DNA of 64,000 nucleotides from Flavobacterium daemonense (GCF_007341385.1 NZ_VJYD01000016.1:41276-105275), one strand, 5' to 3'; positions 24,701 through 33,767 are shown, numbered from the stretch's first letter. The notes: generated from the letters alone by a model not told the origin. Numbers and translations: made by a program.

Positions 24701-26244
24701 AAATGCGAAATAGAATCAGATACAAATTTTAATTTTTGCAAATTGGCATTCTCGACATTGATATGAAAATCGTATCGGTTTTCGCGTTTGCTCAAATCAA
24801 CCAAACCGTCAAAATTCAAACTCAAATTCGGATCGTTTACCGTAACTTCTCCTTTATAATAAGGCAATTTAAAATTACCATTTACCGTGATATTATTATA
24901 GGTGTATTTGTTATAATCTAATTTTATAATGTCACCTTTAATAATTGTATTCAAATATTTCTCTGTAAAACCAACACCATCAACATCAATATTTAGTGTT
25001 GTTTTGCCAATGTCTTTTCGCGCGAGCAAAGCACCAACATTGAAATTATCCAAAATAATATTCCCAGAATACGAAGCTTTATCAATAAAATCCATATTAT
25101 TCAGGTGAATATCAGCTTCTCCGTTTCCTAAATCGGTGATCATTTTAAATTTCGCTTCCAAATCTGTCGTCGAAACTTTTGCTTTACCGGTAATATTGAA
25201 TGTGCCGATTCTTTGCAATTCTTTCGGAAGTTTTTTTCCTAATACATTTGGCAATAAAACGACTAGATTATCATAGCTGGAAATCAGTTTATCAAACTTT
25301 CCATCCATTGAAAATTTCTGCATTTTATCTCCCAGAAGATTTTTAAAATTGATATTCCCAACAATTCTAGAACCATTTCTATCTGACAAACGCAAACCAT
25401 GCAGATTTAAATTATTCAAGGGCCCTTTTAGTTTTGTTTTAATCTTAAAATGTTGATTCCGGCCCAATCCATCATAAAAATAACGAATATCATTTGAAGC
25501 AATTGAAGCCGAATCAATAGCAACATCAAACTTTACTTTATCAGTAAAATGAAGAAAATCCTCTACTTTATAATTCAAAATAGCATAACCGTAAATAGAT
25601 GATCTTTTGGTTTTTATAGCCAGATTTTCAACTTTAATCTGTTTTTTTGTATAACTGAATTTCCCTGCAAAGTTGGAAACATACAAACCACGATGATCCA
25701 AAAATGAAAACCTATGGATATTGGTATTTACATTTGGCCCGTATAGCTGAAACTCACTGATATAGGCGTTTAACTTAGTAAATTCAAGAAATTTTGGCGT
25801 ATTTTTATTCTCATCAATAACAGAGAAAAAGCCTTTTGTGATGTACGCATTTTTAGCAGTAAGCAAAAAATGTTTTTTAGATTTTGAAGGTTTTTTAGAT
25901 TCAAACAACTTAACAAATTTGTTGATGTTGTTCTCATCTTCATTTTTATAGGTCTTCAAATTAAAAATCAAGCCCGTCAATCGAAGATCGCCAAAAATCA
26001 GATCGCCGTCCATCAATCTGTTAAAACTCAAAATATCGGTTGTAATAATTTCAGATACAATCATCACCTTTTTGTGATGGTCTAAAATCAAAACATCCTT
26101 TAGTTTTACACCACCAAAAATATTGATTGCGACCTTTCCAACAGTGATATTCGCATTAAAATCTTCGCGAAGAGAATCTGTCGCATATCTGGCAATTTTT
26201 GTCTGAACAACAGGCAAAGACAGTATGATAGCAAGCGCCAACAA
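21757..26244 (-). CDS. Translocation/assembly module TamB-like protein
   Basis: A giant (1495 residues or slightly more) inner-membrane-anchored periplasmic protein with one N-terminal span, AsmA-like beta repeats through most of the chain and a C-terminal TamB domain (about 1000-1420). It ends in a Lys/Pro/Glu-rich tail. TamB proteins form a hydrophobic groove spanning the periplasm and carry phospholipids or help barrel assembly. There is no ATG: the TTG at 26244 is the first standard start, but the frame stays open and looks coding back to 26304, adding a basic KKVKK stretch before the membrane span. The true start may be a rare codon at 26298. Confidence 0.85.
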   Translation of the reverse strand: MLALAIILSLPVVQTKIARYATDSLREDFNANITVGKVAINIFGGVKLKDVLILDHHKKVMIVSEIITTDILSFNRLMDGDLIFGDLRLTGLIFNLKTYKNEDENNINKFVKLFESKKPSKSKKHFLLTAKNAYITKGFFSVIDENKNTPKFLEFTKLNAYISEFQLYGPNVNTNIHRFSFLDHRGLYVSNFAGKFSYTKKQIKVENLAIKTKRSSIYGYAILNYKVEDFLHFTDKVKFDVAIDSASIASNDIRYFYDGLGRNQHFKIKTKLKGPLNNLNLHGLRLSDRNGSRIVGNINFKNLLGDKMQKFSMDGKFDKLISSYDNLVVLLPNVLGKKLPKELQRIGTFNITGKAKVSTTDLEAKFKMITDLGNGEADIHLNNMDFIDKASYSGNIILDNFNVGALLARKDIGKTTLNIDVDGVGFTEKYLNTIIKGDIIKLDYNKYTYNNITVNGNFKLPYYKGEVTVNDPNLSLNFDGLVDLSKRENRYDFHINVENANLQKLKFVSDSISHFNGDAVVQVSGNSIENLQGNIFIKDAVYINPKNTYAFDDITINSSFDEDRLRTITVNSTDVVNGKIVGKFRFDQLGKLVMNSVGSLYTNYKPYPVRKGQFLRFNFHVYDKVVEMLYPEVNVDSSTVVRGKIDADLQEFKFRFKSKKITADKNTFDNIRINIDNKNALYNAFVELDSIKTPYYKIRDFNLINVTSKDTLFVRSEFKGGDKGEDYFNLDLFHTIDKNKNNIVGIKKSEMKFKDYLWYLNEKSEKDNQIVIDQYFKNFTFDNIVLSHENQKIDLNGVIKGTDYKDLVLNFEDVDINKITPLNSKFVFNGNLNGSVNYKQNKNVYQPTASIKIDHLNLNKTELGTLNFDIAGDESFKKFTINSNIQNGFAESFKANGTFAIENKETILDLNLKLEGFNLATLGPVGGDVISNVRGSVSGNASVVGNLKKPEINGRLYVEKAGMTIPYLNTDYELSDRTVIDLTDEKFLFRNNQMTDTKYKTKGLLNGTIEHHNFGDWKLDLTVTSKRLLALDTKDSEDAAYFGTAFINGTASIKGPTDGLFIKVAAKSEKGTEVKIPINNAQSTAESSWIHFVTPKEKYNLANGIVEKTRNYNGLELEFDFDITPDAEVEVILDRNSGHGMKGKGYGSLLFKINTLGKFNMWGDFQAYEGTYNFKYGGLIDKKFAVKKGGSIIWEGNPMKAQLNLEAVYRTSANPAVLLENSSFNKKVPVEVVIGLRGDLASPDPNFDIQFPSVSSVLKSEIQYKLDDKDVRQTQALYLLSTGSFMSPDGFNQSDLSGTFAETAASLLGGIIKSDNDKVNIDLNFISADKRIGQEADGQFVANISSQINEKISINGKVGVPVGGVNESAIVGDIEILYRVNEDGSMNLRLFNKENDINYIGQGIGYTQGVGISYEVDFDTFSELVNKLFKNHKLERSIKSSGDDVQDSYLNPDYINFTTKKDADKNKKKPEKKEEEKKPPPQNNNQGLIPDNDDF

Positions 26245-26412
26245 AAGTAAAATTATCCCAATGAGGGTTCTGGATACTATTTTCTTTACTTTTTTGATAA
26301 CTGCTTATATTTTAGTTTTCTTTTAAATTTATTTTGCACAGACAAAGAACAGCTGTTTTTCGATAAAAATTCTTTAATTTTGGCTTCTTCTTACAATCAA
26401 AGAAAATCAATA

Positions 26413-26443
26413 ATTTGATTCGTCAAATATAATTCAAAATTTG
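26413..26443 (+). promoter_or_regulatory. Probable tsaD promoter with dyad
   Basis: TTTG at 26414-26417, an 18-base spacer, then AAAATTTG at 26436-26443 (one mismatch to TANNTTTG). The -33 element lies in a perfect inverted repeat ATTTGA-N4-TCAAAT (26413-26428). Confidence 0.35.
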
Positions 26444-26452
26444 TGCCTTTAT

Positions 26453-27475
26453 ATGCAAAATTCAGAGGTTTTTATACTTGCCATTGAAAGTTCCTGCGAT
26501 GATACTGCCGCTGCAGTTTTACATAACGACAAAGTACTCTCAAATGTTGTTGCCAACCAGTTAATTCACAACCAATATGGCGGTGTGGTTCCTGAATTGG
26601 CTTCAAGAGCGCATCAGCAGAATATTGTTCCGGTAATTGATGCCGCGCTTCGCAAAGCAAATATACAAAAAGAACAGCTAAGCGCCATTGCTTTTACACA
26701 AGGTCCGGGATTGATGGGTTCATTGCTTGTTGGCGGTTCGTTCAGCAAATCATTATCCCTTGCGCTAAAAATTCCGTTGATTGCGGTAAATCATATGCAT
26801 GCCCATATTTTGGCGCATTTTATAGATGAGGAAGGCTATGACAAGCCTGAATTTCCTTTTCTTGCCTTAACAATTAGTGGCGGGCACACGCAAATTGTAA
26901 AAGTAAACAGCTTTTTTGACATGGAAATCATTGGCGAAACTACTGATGATGCCGTTGGAGAAGCTTTTGATAAAAGTGCCAAAATCCTTGGACTTCCTTA
27001 TCCTGGAGGGCCTTTGATTGATAAATATGCAAAAGAAGGGAATCCAAAAGCGTTTCAATTTACGAAACCAAAAGTTCCTGGATTGGACTTTAGTTTCTCA
27101 GGTTTAAAAACGGCGATTTTATATTTTATTCAGAAGAACAAACAAGAAAATCCAAATTTCATTGAAGAAAACTTAAATGATATTTGCGCTTCTATCCAAC
27201 ATACTATTATCGAAATTTTGATGGATAAGCTGAAGTTAGCCGTTAAAGAAACCGGAATAAAGCAAATTGCTATTGGTGGAGGTGTTTCGGCAAATTCTGG
27301 AATCAGAACTACATTAAAAGAAGCCGAGAGCAAATATGGCTGGAAAACTTTTATTCCGAAATTTGAATATACGACAGACAACGCAGCAATGATTGGAATT
27401 GTTGGTTACCAAAAATACTTAACACAACGTTTTGAAGATGCATCTGTAGTTTCAAAAGCGCGAATTCAATTTTAA
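26453..27475 (+). CDS. tsaD: tRNA N6-threonylcarbamoyladenosine transferase subunit TsaD
   Basis: Transfers the threonylcarbamoyl group to A37 of ANN-decoding tRNAs, with TsaB and TsaE. The 340-residue protein has the ATP-grasping LAIESSCDDTAAAV start, the metal-binding HMHAH, SGGHTQIV, and TDNAAMIG near the end. The start chosen is the ATG at 26453; a GTG at 26441 adds four residues not usual in the family. rsmE starts 3 bases after the stop, so the two are co-transcribed. Confidence 0.96.
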   Translation: MQNSEVFILAIESSCDDTAAAVLHNDKVLSNVVANQLIHNQYGGVVPELASRAHQQNIVPVIDAALRKANIQKEQLSAIAFTQGPGLMGSLLVGGSFSKSLSLALKIPLIAVNHMHAHILAHFIDEEGYDKPEFPFLALTISGGHTQIVKVNSFFDMEIIGETTDDAVGEAFDKSAKILGLPYPGGPLIDKYAKEGNPKAFQFTKPKVPGLDFSFSGLKTAILYFIQKNKQENPNFIEENLNDICASIQHTIIEILMDKLKLAVKETGIKQIAIGGGVSANSGIRTTLKEAESKYGWKTFIPKFEYTTDNAAMIGIVGYQKYLTQRFEDASVVSKARIQF

Positions 27476-27478
27476 TTT

Positions 27479-28186
27479 ATGCAATTATTCTACAATCCTG
27501 ATATTGACGAAACAACAGAAAGTTTTTCTTTTGACAAAGAAGAAAGCCGTCATATAATAAAAGTTTTACGCAAGAAAGATGCCGATATTCTGCATGTTAC
27601 AAATGGTCAAGGATTATTATTTGAAACCCAAATAACATTAGCCTCTGATAACAAATGCATCGTTGATGTGCTTTCGATTCAAAAATCTCCAGAACCAAAA
27701 TTTCGTCTTCATTTAGCTGTTGCTCCAACAAAAATGAATGACCGTTTTGAATGGTTTTTAGAAAAAGCTACCGAAATCGGGATTCAGGAAATTACGCCTA
27801 TTTTTTGCGATAGATCGGAACGAAAAGCCATAAATGCAGATCGTTTTGAAAAAATAATTCTTTCTGCAATGAAGCAGTCTAATGAAATGTTTCTTCCAAA
27901 ATTAAATCCAGCAGTTTCCTTTAAAGAATTCATTAAACAAAAAAATACAGGTATCCAATTCATCGCTCATTGCGAAGAAACCGACAAAAAATCGTTGAAA
28001 GAAGCTCTGAAGCCGAATGAAAATGTAACCTTATTAATTGGTCCCGAAGGTGATTTTTCTGAAAAAGAAATTGCATTGGCAATCGAAAATAATTTTCAGC
28101 CAGTTATGTTAGGAAATACTCGATTGCGTACTGAAACTGCTGCGGTTGTGGCGTGTCATAGTGTAGTGTTTTTTAATGAGGTTTAA
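27479..28186 (+). CDS. rsmE: 16S rRNA (uracil-1498-N3)-methyltransferase
   Basis: Methylates U1498 in helix 44 of 16S rRNA using SAM. The 235-residue protein has an N-terminal PUA-like RNA-binding part (HIIKVLRKKDADILHVTNGQG) and the SPOUT knot with LLIGPEGDFSEKEIALA and LGNTRLRTETAAVVA, both typical of RsmE. It is translated 3 bases after tsaD, forming a translation-fidelity pair. A palindromic repeat follows directly, without a classic terminator; the repeat hairpin may itself end or stabilise the transcript. Confidence 0.95.
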   Translation: MQLFYNPDIDETTESFSFDKEESRHIIKVLRKKDADILHVTNGQGLLFETQITLASDNKCIVDVLSIQKSPEPKFRLHLAVAPTKMNDRFEWFLEKATEIGIQEITPIFCDRSERKAINADRFEKIILSAMKQSNEMFLPKLNPAVSFKEFIKQKNTGIQFIAHCEETDKKSLKEALKPNENVTLLIGPEGDFSEKEIALAIENNFQPVMLGNTRLRTETAAVVACHSVVFFNEV

Positions 28187-28194
28187 TTACTTTC

Positions 28195-28296
28195 TTGTCA
28201 TTTCGACGAAGGAGAAATCTCTACAAGTGGCTCTACAAAGATTGGCAATTGTTGGCGGAGTTACTCGCGAAGATTTCTCCTTCGTCGAAATGACAA
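28195..28296. repeat. Large palindromic repeat, copy 2 (26-bp perfect arms)
   Basis: Arms 28195-28220 and 28271-28296 are perfectly complementary. The core holds AAAGATTGGC, the reverse complement of the core in copy 1 at 9011, so this copy is in the opposite orientation. It separates rsmE from the DUF4159 gene. Confidence 0.8.
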
Positions 28297-28329
28297 AATG
28301 CGGCAGATAATTAAAAGATTTATAATTAT

Positions 28330-28968
28330 ATGAAAAAAATATTCTTGCTATTTTTATTGATTTCAATTTCTTCTTTCTCACAAGAAATTGCGTTGCTTAA
28401 ATACAGCGGCGGCGGTGATTGGTATGCAAATCCAACTTCATTGCCAAACCTTATTCGTTTTTGCAATTCTAATATTAATACAAGAATAAAAGCAAAACCA
28501 TCAACAGTTGAACCAAGCAATCCCGACTTGCTTTCCTACCCTTTCGTCCACATGACAGGTCACGGAAATGTCGTTTTCAGTGATTCTGACGTTGCTAATC
28601 TAAGAAATTATTTGACCTCAGGCGGTTTTCTTCATATTGATGATAATTATGGAATGGATCAATACATTCGAAAAGAAATCAAAAAAATATTTCCAAATAA
28701 TGATTTAATTGAACTTCCGGCCAATCATCCTATTTTTCAAAAACCGTTTCCTTTTCCAAACGGACTTCCAAAAATTCACGAACACGACGGCACTCGCGCG
28801 CAGGCTTTTGGGATTTTCGTCGAAAACAAATTAGTCTTACTATATACTTACGAATGTGACCTTGGCGACGGCTGGGAAGATCCAGAAGTTCATAATGATC
28901 CAGCAAATGTTCGGGATAAAGCCTTGAAAATGGGCGCGAACATCATAAATTATATTTTTACTAATTAA
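28330..28968 (+). CDS. DUF4159 domain-containing secreted protein
   Basis: A 212-residue protein with signal peptide MKKIFLLFLLISISSFSQ and a single DUF4159 domain. Conserved features are the Gly-rich GGGDWYANPTSLPNL, HMTGHG, LTSGGFLHIDDNYGMD, and the C-terminal YECDLGDGWEDPEVH. The fold is related to glutamine-amidotransferase-like domains, but a catalytic function has not been established for the family. It is downstream of rsmE across a palindromic repeat and followed by a SpoU methylase after a heptamer array, so operon membership is uncertain. Confidence 0.85.
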   Translation: MKKIFLLFLLISISSFSQEIALLKYSGGGDWYANPTSLPNLIRFCNSNINTRIKAKPSTVEPSNPDLLSYPFVHMTGHGNVVFSDSDVANLRNYLTSGGFLHIDDNYGMDQYIRKEIKKIFPNNDLIELPANHPIFQKPFPFPNGLPKIHEHDGTRAQAFGIFVENKLVLLYTYECDLGDGWEDPEVHNDPANVRDKALKMGANIINYIFTN

Positions 28969-29036
28969 TGATTAGTTACAAGTGATTAGTAACTAGTAAT
29001 TCATGAAATTATTTAGATTCTGACTCACCACTATTT

Positions 29037-29064
29037 ACTAATTACTAATTACTAATTACTAATT
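29037..29064. repeat. Heptamer tandem repeat (ACTAATT x4)
   Basis: Four exact copies of ACTAATT between the DUF4159 and methyltransferase genes, preceded by related degenerate TTAGTAAC-like sequence from about 28970. A 7-base unit with TAA gives stops in every frame. Confidence 0.7.
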
Positions 29065-29082
29065 ACTTTTCACTTAAAAAAA

Positions 29083-29580
29083 ATGCAGCTCACTCACGAA
29101 GAAAATCAATTTGAAAGAAAAACGTTTCCGATAACTCTTGTCTGTGATCATATTTATTTTCAGCAGAATATTGGTTCGCTTTTTAGAATAAGTGAGGCAT
29201 TTGGTGTAGAAAATATTATTTTTTTAGGAAAAGATATTCCGCTTACGCCAAGAAAAATAAATAAAACGTCCCGAAGCACACATTTGCATGTCCCATATAG
29301 AGTTATTGAAGAAACTTCAGATTTGATAACGCATCTTCTTGAAAACAACTTCGAAATTATTTCGCTTGAAATTACAAATAACAGCAAACCGCTAAAAGAA
29401 GTCGTTATTCCTGATAATCAAAAAATTGCACTTATAATCGGAAATGAAATCAACGGAATTTCAGACGAACTTCTCAAAATTTCACATCAAATTGTGCACA
29501 TAAATATGTTCGGAAAAAACTCTAGTATGAATGTTGTGCAAGCTGCAAGTATTGCACTTTATGAGATTACTTCTTTATAA
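29083..29580 (+). CDS. TrmH/SpoU family RNA 2'-O-methyltransferase
   Basis: A 165-residue SPOUT enzyme of the small type that lacks the N-terminal ribosome-protein-like domain. Motif 1 is DHIYFQQNIGSLFRISEAFG, motif 2 is ALIIGNEINGIS, and motif 3 is FGKNSSMNVVQAASIALYE; motif 1 has the Asn-x3-x3-Arg pattern needed for ribose methylation. Target RNA (tRNA or rRNA) is not identifiable. It belongs to a plus-strand run with tsaD and rsmE, all RNA-modification genes. Confidence 0.88.
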   Translation: MQLTHEENQFERKTFPITLVCDHIYFQQNIGSLFRISEAFGVENIIFLGKDIPLTPRKINKTSRSTHLHVPYRVIEETSDLITHLLENNFEIISLEITNNSKPLKEVVIPDNQKIALIIGNEINGISDELLKISHQIVHINMFGKNSSMNVVQAASIALYEITSL

Positions 29581-29862
29581 AAAGATCTTTTTGAAGCATC
29601 CTATCCTTTTTTTGGCGATTTGATTTGCTTAATTTTTCGGTAAACAACAGATAATCAAGACAAAAAACACCTTAAAAACACAAAAGAAAGAAAAAGATTA
29701 CTAATATTTTTTATCTAATTTTTGTAGGAATCAACATTTGTAAGGGTTTGTAAAATTTCTCACAAAATAATCTTTGTAATATTTTTCTACAATATTTTTT
29801 TGTTATAAAATTGCGTTATAATTAACCAAATTTAATTTTTTATAACAAAAACCCAAATTATT

Positions 29863-30822
29863 ATGAAAAAGATTTTTATTACCGCAGTTGCAGCGTTAAT
29901 GCTGTTTTCTTGTCAAAATGACCAAAATGAATCAGCTGGTTCTGAAGCAAAAGTTGCAACAGTTCGTTCTTGTGCTTCACAAGATGTATTGGAAGCGCAA
30001 TTACAAGCAGACCCGATGCTGGCCATTAGAATGAACCAAATTGAGGCATTTACAAATGAACAGTTGCTTAAAGGATTTTCTGGCCGTTTAGTTAACGGCA
30101 AAATTGAAATTCCTGTAGTGGTTAACGTATTGTACAAAACAACTGCACAAAACATTTCAAACGCACAAATCCAAACCCAAATTGATGTGCTAAACAAAGA
30201 TTTCAATGCTTTAAACTCTGATTACAACAGTGTTCCTGCACTTTTTGCCGGCGTAAAAGCAAACATCGGAATCACATTTGTTCTTGATCAAGTTATCCGT
30301 AAATCGACTACCAAAACATCTTGGGGAACTAATGATGCGATGAAAAAAACAGCTCAAGGCGGAATTGCTCCAACATCTCCTACTACAAAACTTAATCTTT
30401 GGTCATGTGCTATTGGTGGCGGAATTTTGGGTTACGCACAGTTTCCTGGTGGTGCTTCATCTACAGACGGAGTTGTGATCGATTCTCGTTATTTCGGATT
30501 ATCTGGTGCTGCAAATGCTCCTTTTAATTTAGGAAGAACTGCGACTCACGAAGTTGGACACTGGATGAATTTACGTCATATTTGGGGTGATGCAACTTGC
30601 GGAAGTGATTTAGTAGCAGACACTCCAACGCACAATGACGCAAATTATGGCGTACCGGCTTATCCGCATTACAGCACTTGTTCTGGAACTCCTGTTGAAA
30701 TGACAATGAACTACATGGATTATGTTGATGATAATGCAATGTACATGTTCTCGGCAGGTCAAAAAAGCAGAATGATGGCAATTTTTGCGTCTGGCGGACC
30801 ACGAGCTGCTTTTGCACAATAA
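29863..30822 (+). CDS. Pappalysin-type (M43) zinc metalloprotease, lipoprotein
   Basis: A 319-residue secreted metalloprotease. The signal ends in a lipobox (LFSC, Cys17), so it is probably membrane-tethered. A propeptide-like stretch (about 30-85) precedes the catalytic domain. The zinc site is HEVGHWMNLRH (H229, E230, H233, H239) and the Met-turn is MNYMDYVDD, as in cytophagalysin and other M43B proteases. There is no C-terminal sorting domain, unlike many flavobacterial exoproteases. It is a single gene with a 280-base upstream region and a strong terminator. Substrate unknown. Confidence 0.9.
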   Translation: MKKIFITAVAALMLFSCQNDQNESAGSEAKVATVRSCASQDVLEAQLQADPMLAIRMNQIEAFTNEQLLKGFSGRLVNGKIEIPVVVNVLYKTTAQNISNAQIQTQIDVLNKDFNALNSDYNSVPALFAGVKANIGITFVLDQVIRKSTTKTSWGTNDAMKKTAQGGIAPTSPTTKLNLWSCAIGGGILGYAQFPGGASSTDGVVIDSRYFGLSGAANAPFNLGRTATHEVGHWMNLRHIWGDATCGSDLVADTPTHNDANYGVPAYPHYSTCSGTPVEMTMNYMDYVDDNAMYMFSAGQKSRMMAIFASGGPRAAFAQ

Positions 30823-30841
30823 AACCAAGTCAAATATTTTT

Positions 30842-30871
30842 AAAAAGCGAGATTTAACGGTCTCGCTTTTT
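30842..30871 (+). terminator. Terminator after the M43 protease gene
   Basis: AAAAAGCGAGA pairs with TCTCGCTTTTT (11 bp) around an 8-base loop, followed by more T, 20 bases past the stop. Confidence 0.9.
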
Positions 30872-30925
30872 TTGTCCTTAAAATTTTAAAAGCTTTTTCC
30901 TATATTTATGGTCTAAAACCTAAAT

Positions 30926-32017
30926 ATGATAACGCCAAAAATCATTTCGAACGGAATTTTAAGAGCTTTAGCCACAATACTTGCTATTTGCCTGATTTTG
31001 TACTTTTTATACGAAATACAAACCGTAATTGTATATCTCTGTATTTCATTGATTCTTTGTCTGATTGCAAATCCATTGGTACAGTTTTTACGAAACAAAC
31101 TAAAATTCAGCAATTCATTGGCAGCGACCGTAACCATTATACTTTTTATATTATTAATGGTTGGTTTTATACTTCTTTTTGTGCCTTTAATTATTTCTCA
31201 GGCCAATAATTTAGCACTTTTAGACACCAATCATTTACAGTCGCAATTTGTACAGACAGAACGAACTCTCGAAAACTATTTTAATATTGAGCACGTTGAT
31301 CTCAGCAAAATGCTTAGCAGCTCTAAAATAACCTCAGCATTAGATTTTAACTATTTCACCAGTTTTATAAACTCCATAATGAGTTTTATGGCGGATATGG
31401 GAATGGGTTTGGTTTCGGTATTTTTTATTACTTTTTTCTTCATCAAAGATCAGGAAGCTTTTAAAATCCAAGCCCGAAGAATTCTTCCAGACACAAACGA
31501 AGACAAGATATTAAATTCAATAACAAAAATAAACCATTTGCTTACTCGCTATTTTATTGGTTTGTTGTTGCAGCTTACCGTGGTTTTCATTTTATACCTA
31601 ATCGTTCTGATAATTTTTGGAAACAAAAATGCCTTTGTAATTGCATTTTTATGTGCCATTTTAAATGTCATTCCGTACATAGGTCCAATTATTGGAACTA
31701 TTTTGGCTGCATTATTAACGATGATCAGTTTGATCGGAAAAGATTTCCAGTCAGAAATTCTGCCAACAACCATTTACGTCGTAATCGGGTTTTTATTAGT
31801 ACAGGCAATTGATAACAATATAAGCCAGCCCATAATTTCATCAAAAAGTGTAAATTCGCACCCGTTGGAAATCTTTTTGATTACTTTAATCAGTGGTATT
31901 ACGTTTGGAATCGTGGGAATGATTATTGCCATTCCGGTTTATACGATGCTAAAAGTAATTTTAAAAGAGTTTTTTCCTGAAAATAAAATCGTCTCCGTAT
32001 TAACAGAAAGAATTTAG
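30926..32017 (+). CDS. AI-2E (PerM) family transporter
   Basis: A 363-residue inner-membrane protein with about seven hydrophobic helices and the family's large soluble loop (about 95-150). The C-terminal half has the conserved FCAILNVIPYIGPIIG and the final PLEIFLITLISGITFGIVGMIIAIPVYTMLK. Members have been linked to autoinducer-2 export and to Na+/H+ antiport, so the substrate should be left open. The next gene starts 2 bases after the stop with no promoter room, so the two are co-transcribed. Confidence 0.88.
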   Translation: MITPKIISNGILRALATILAICLILYFLYEIQTVIVYLCISLILCLIANPLVQFLRNKLKFSNSLAATVTIILFILLMVGFILLFVPLIISQANNLALLDTNHLQSQFVQTERTLENYFNIEHVDLSKMLSSSKITSALDFNYFTSFINSIMSFMADMGMGLVSVFFITFFFIKDQEAFKIQARRILPDTNEDKILNSITKINHLLTRYFIGLLLQLTVVFILYLIVLIIFGNKNAFVIAFLCAILNVIPYIGPIIGTILAALLTMISLIGKDFQSEILPTTIYVVIGFLLVQAIDNNISQPIISSKSVNSHPLEIFLITLISGITFGIVGMIIAIPVYTMLKVILKEFFPENKIVSVLTERI

Positions 32018-32019
32018 CT

Positions 32020-33201
32020 TTGAACACTATTATTTTGCACCAAGAAATTCAAGATTTTATATCTCAAAATATTGGTGCTTCGATTGCAAAACTGGCACTT
32101 CAAAAAAATCCGTTTCCTGAAGCAGACTGGATTTCGATTTTAAATCAGATTGAAGCCAAAACAAAAGCTAAAGAAAAACTGCCAACTTGGTTTAAAACCG
32201 AAAACATTATTTATCCTAGCAAAATTTCTGTTGAACAGACTTCTTCAGAAAAAACGGCAGCATATAAAGCTTCTTTAATATCCGGAAAAACCTTAATCGA
32301 CCTTACAGGAGGTTTTGGTGTTGACGATTATTATTTTTCACAAAAATTTGAATTTGTAACACATTGTGAAATCAATTCCGAATTATCAGAAATCGTAAAA
32401 CATAATGTAAACCAATTAGGAGTAAAAAACCTGACTTGCTTTGCAGGTGATTCTGCCGAAATTTTAAAAAATTCCGATCAAAAATGGGATTGGATTTATA
32501 TTGATCCTTCACGAAGAAATGATGCAAAAGGCAAAGTTTTTATGCTGAAAGATTGTCTGCCTAATGTTCCTGACTCACTAGATTTTTACTTTGAAAAAAG
32601 CGATTCTATTTTAATAAAAACAGCACCTTTGCTGGATATTTCTGCCGGATTATCTGAATTGAAATTTGTAAAAAACATTCATATCATTGCGCTTGAAAAT
32701 GAAGTAAAGGAATTGCTTTTTGAAATTCATAAAAATTATAATGGAGAAATAACGCTAAAAACGGCAAATATTCTAAAAGAGAAAATAGAAACATTTGAAT
32801 TTGTTTTAGGCAATGAAAATGAATTCCCATCATATCATTTGCCACAAAAATATGTTTACGAGCCTAATTCTGCCATTATGAAATCGGGCGGGTTTGATGA
32901 AGTGAGCACTTTTTTCAAAATAAACAAGCTTCACAGACATTCTCATTTATATACTTCAGAGGAATTAATTGCGTTTCCAGGCCGAACTTTTGAAATCGAA
33001 AAAGTGATTCCGTACAGCAAAAACGAAGTAAAAACAGCGCTTTCAAATCAGCAGGCAAATATAACGACACGCAATTTTCCGGAAACGGTCGAAAACATCC
33101 GAAAAAAATGGAAAATAAAAAACGGAGGAAATTTATATTGTTTTTTTACAACAGATAAAAATGATAACAAAATAGTTTTAATTTGCAGAAAAATAACTTA
33201 A
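32020..33201 (+). CDS. Class I SAM-dependent methyltransferase with THUMP-like C-terminal domain
   Basis: A 393-residue Rossmann methyltransferase. SAM-binding motif I is LIDLTGGFGVDDYYFS, motif II has the acidic CEIN, and motif IV is IDPSRR. An N-terminal helical domain (1-90) and a C-terminal THUMP-like domain (about 300-392, with FPGRTFEIEKVIPYS) frame it. The THUMP-like domain suggests an RNA substrate; none is known. Start is TTG at 32020, two bases after the permease stop. The following gene begins 2 bases after its stop. Confidence 0.82.
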   Translation: MNTIILHQEIQDFISQNIGASIAKLALQKNPFPEADWISILNQIEAKTKAKEKLPTWFKTENIIYPSKISVEQTSSEKTAAYKASLISGKTLIDLTGGFGVDDYYFSQKFEFVTHCEINSELSEIVKHNVNQLGVKNLTCFAGDSAEILKNSDQKWDWIYIDPSRRNDAKGKVFMLKDCLPNVPDSLDFYFEKSDSILIKTAPLLDISAGLSELKFVKNIHIIALENEVKELLFEIHKNYNGEITLKTANILKEKIETFEFVLGNENEFPSYHLPQKYVYEPNSAIMKSGGFDEVSTFFKINKLHRHSHLYTSEELIAFPGRTFEIEKVIPYSKNEVKTALSNQQANITTRNFPETVENIRKKWKIKNGGNLYCFFTTDKNDNKIVLICRKIT

Positions 33202-33203
33202 AA

Positions 33204-33767
33204 ATGAAACAACTAATTACGCTGACCTTTTTTCTATTAACCTTTACAGCATTTGCACAAAAACCTTGCGAATACAGCACAAACGTAACCGACTCAATTG
33301 GCACTTATAAAATTACAAACGAGTATTTGATTAGTGAAAAAAACTTTGGCGGAAGCGCTAGTTATGTCTTTTTTTCATTAGCCCAAACAGACGGATTGCC
33401 AACACTTAATTTACAGCTTATTCAAAAAAGCAAAGATTTTATAAAAGCGAACTGTTTTGATAAAAACTCACGTGTATTTTTACAGCTTCAAAACGGAAAA
33501 GTGGTGACGTTAATGCATATTAATCAAGAAAATTGCGGAACACTTATTCATGATAACGGATTTGACAATCGAGTAAATACAGGAATTTTTATGTTCATGA
33601 AGGACAATTACGAAGAACTAAAAAAATCTCCTGTAACAATGATGCGTATTAAATATTTAACGGATACTGAAGATTATATCGTTAAAAGCGAATTAACATC
33701 TGAAATGAATGGCAAGGTGTATAATCCTGATACTTATTTTATTCAGAATATTAGATGCGTTGAATAA
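33204..33767 (+). CDS. Hypothetical secreted protein
   Basis: Not recognised. A 187-residue protein with signal peptide MKQLITLTFFLLTFTAFAQ and a mature part of mixed beta strands (SASYVFFSLAQTDGLPTLNLQL; VFLQLQNGKVVTLMH) and four cysteines. Start is the ATG at 33204, two bases after the methyltransferase stop; seven extra codons upstream would overlap that gene. It ends flush against the stop of the convergent dipeptidase with no spacer and no terminator. Confidence 0.7.
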   Translation: MKQLITLTFFLLTFTAFAQKPCEYSTNVTDSIGTYKITNEYLISEKNFGGSASYVFFSLAQTDGLPTLNLQLIQKSKDFIKANCFDKNSRVFLQLQNGKVVTLMHINQENCGTLIHDNGFDNRVNTGIFMFMKDNYEELKKSPVTMMRIKYLTDTEDYIVKSELTSEMNGKVYNPDTYFIQNIRCVE

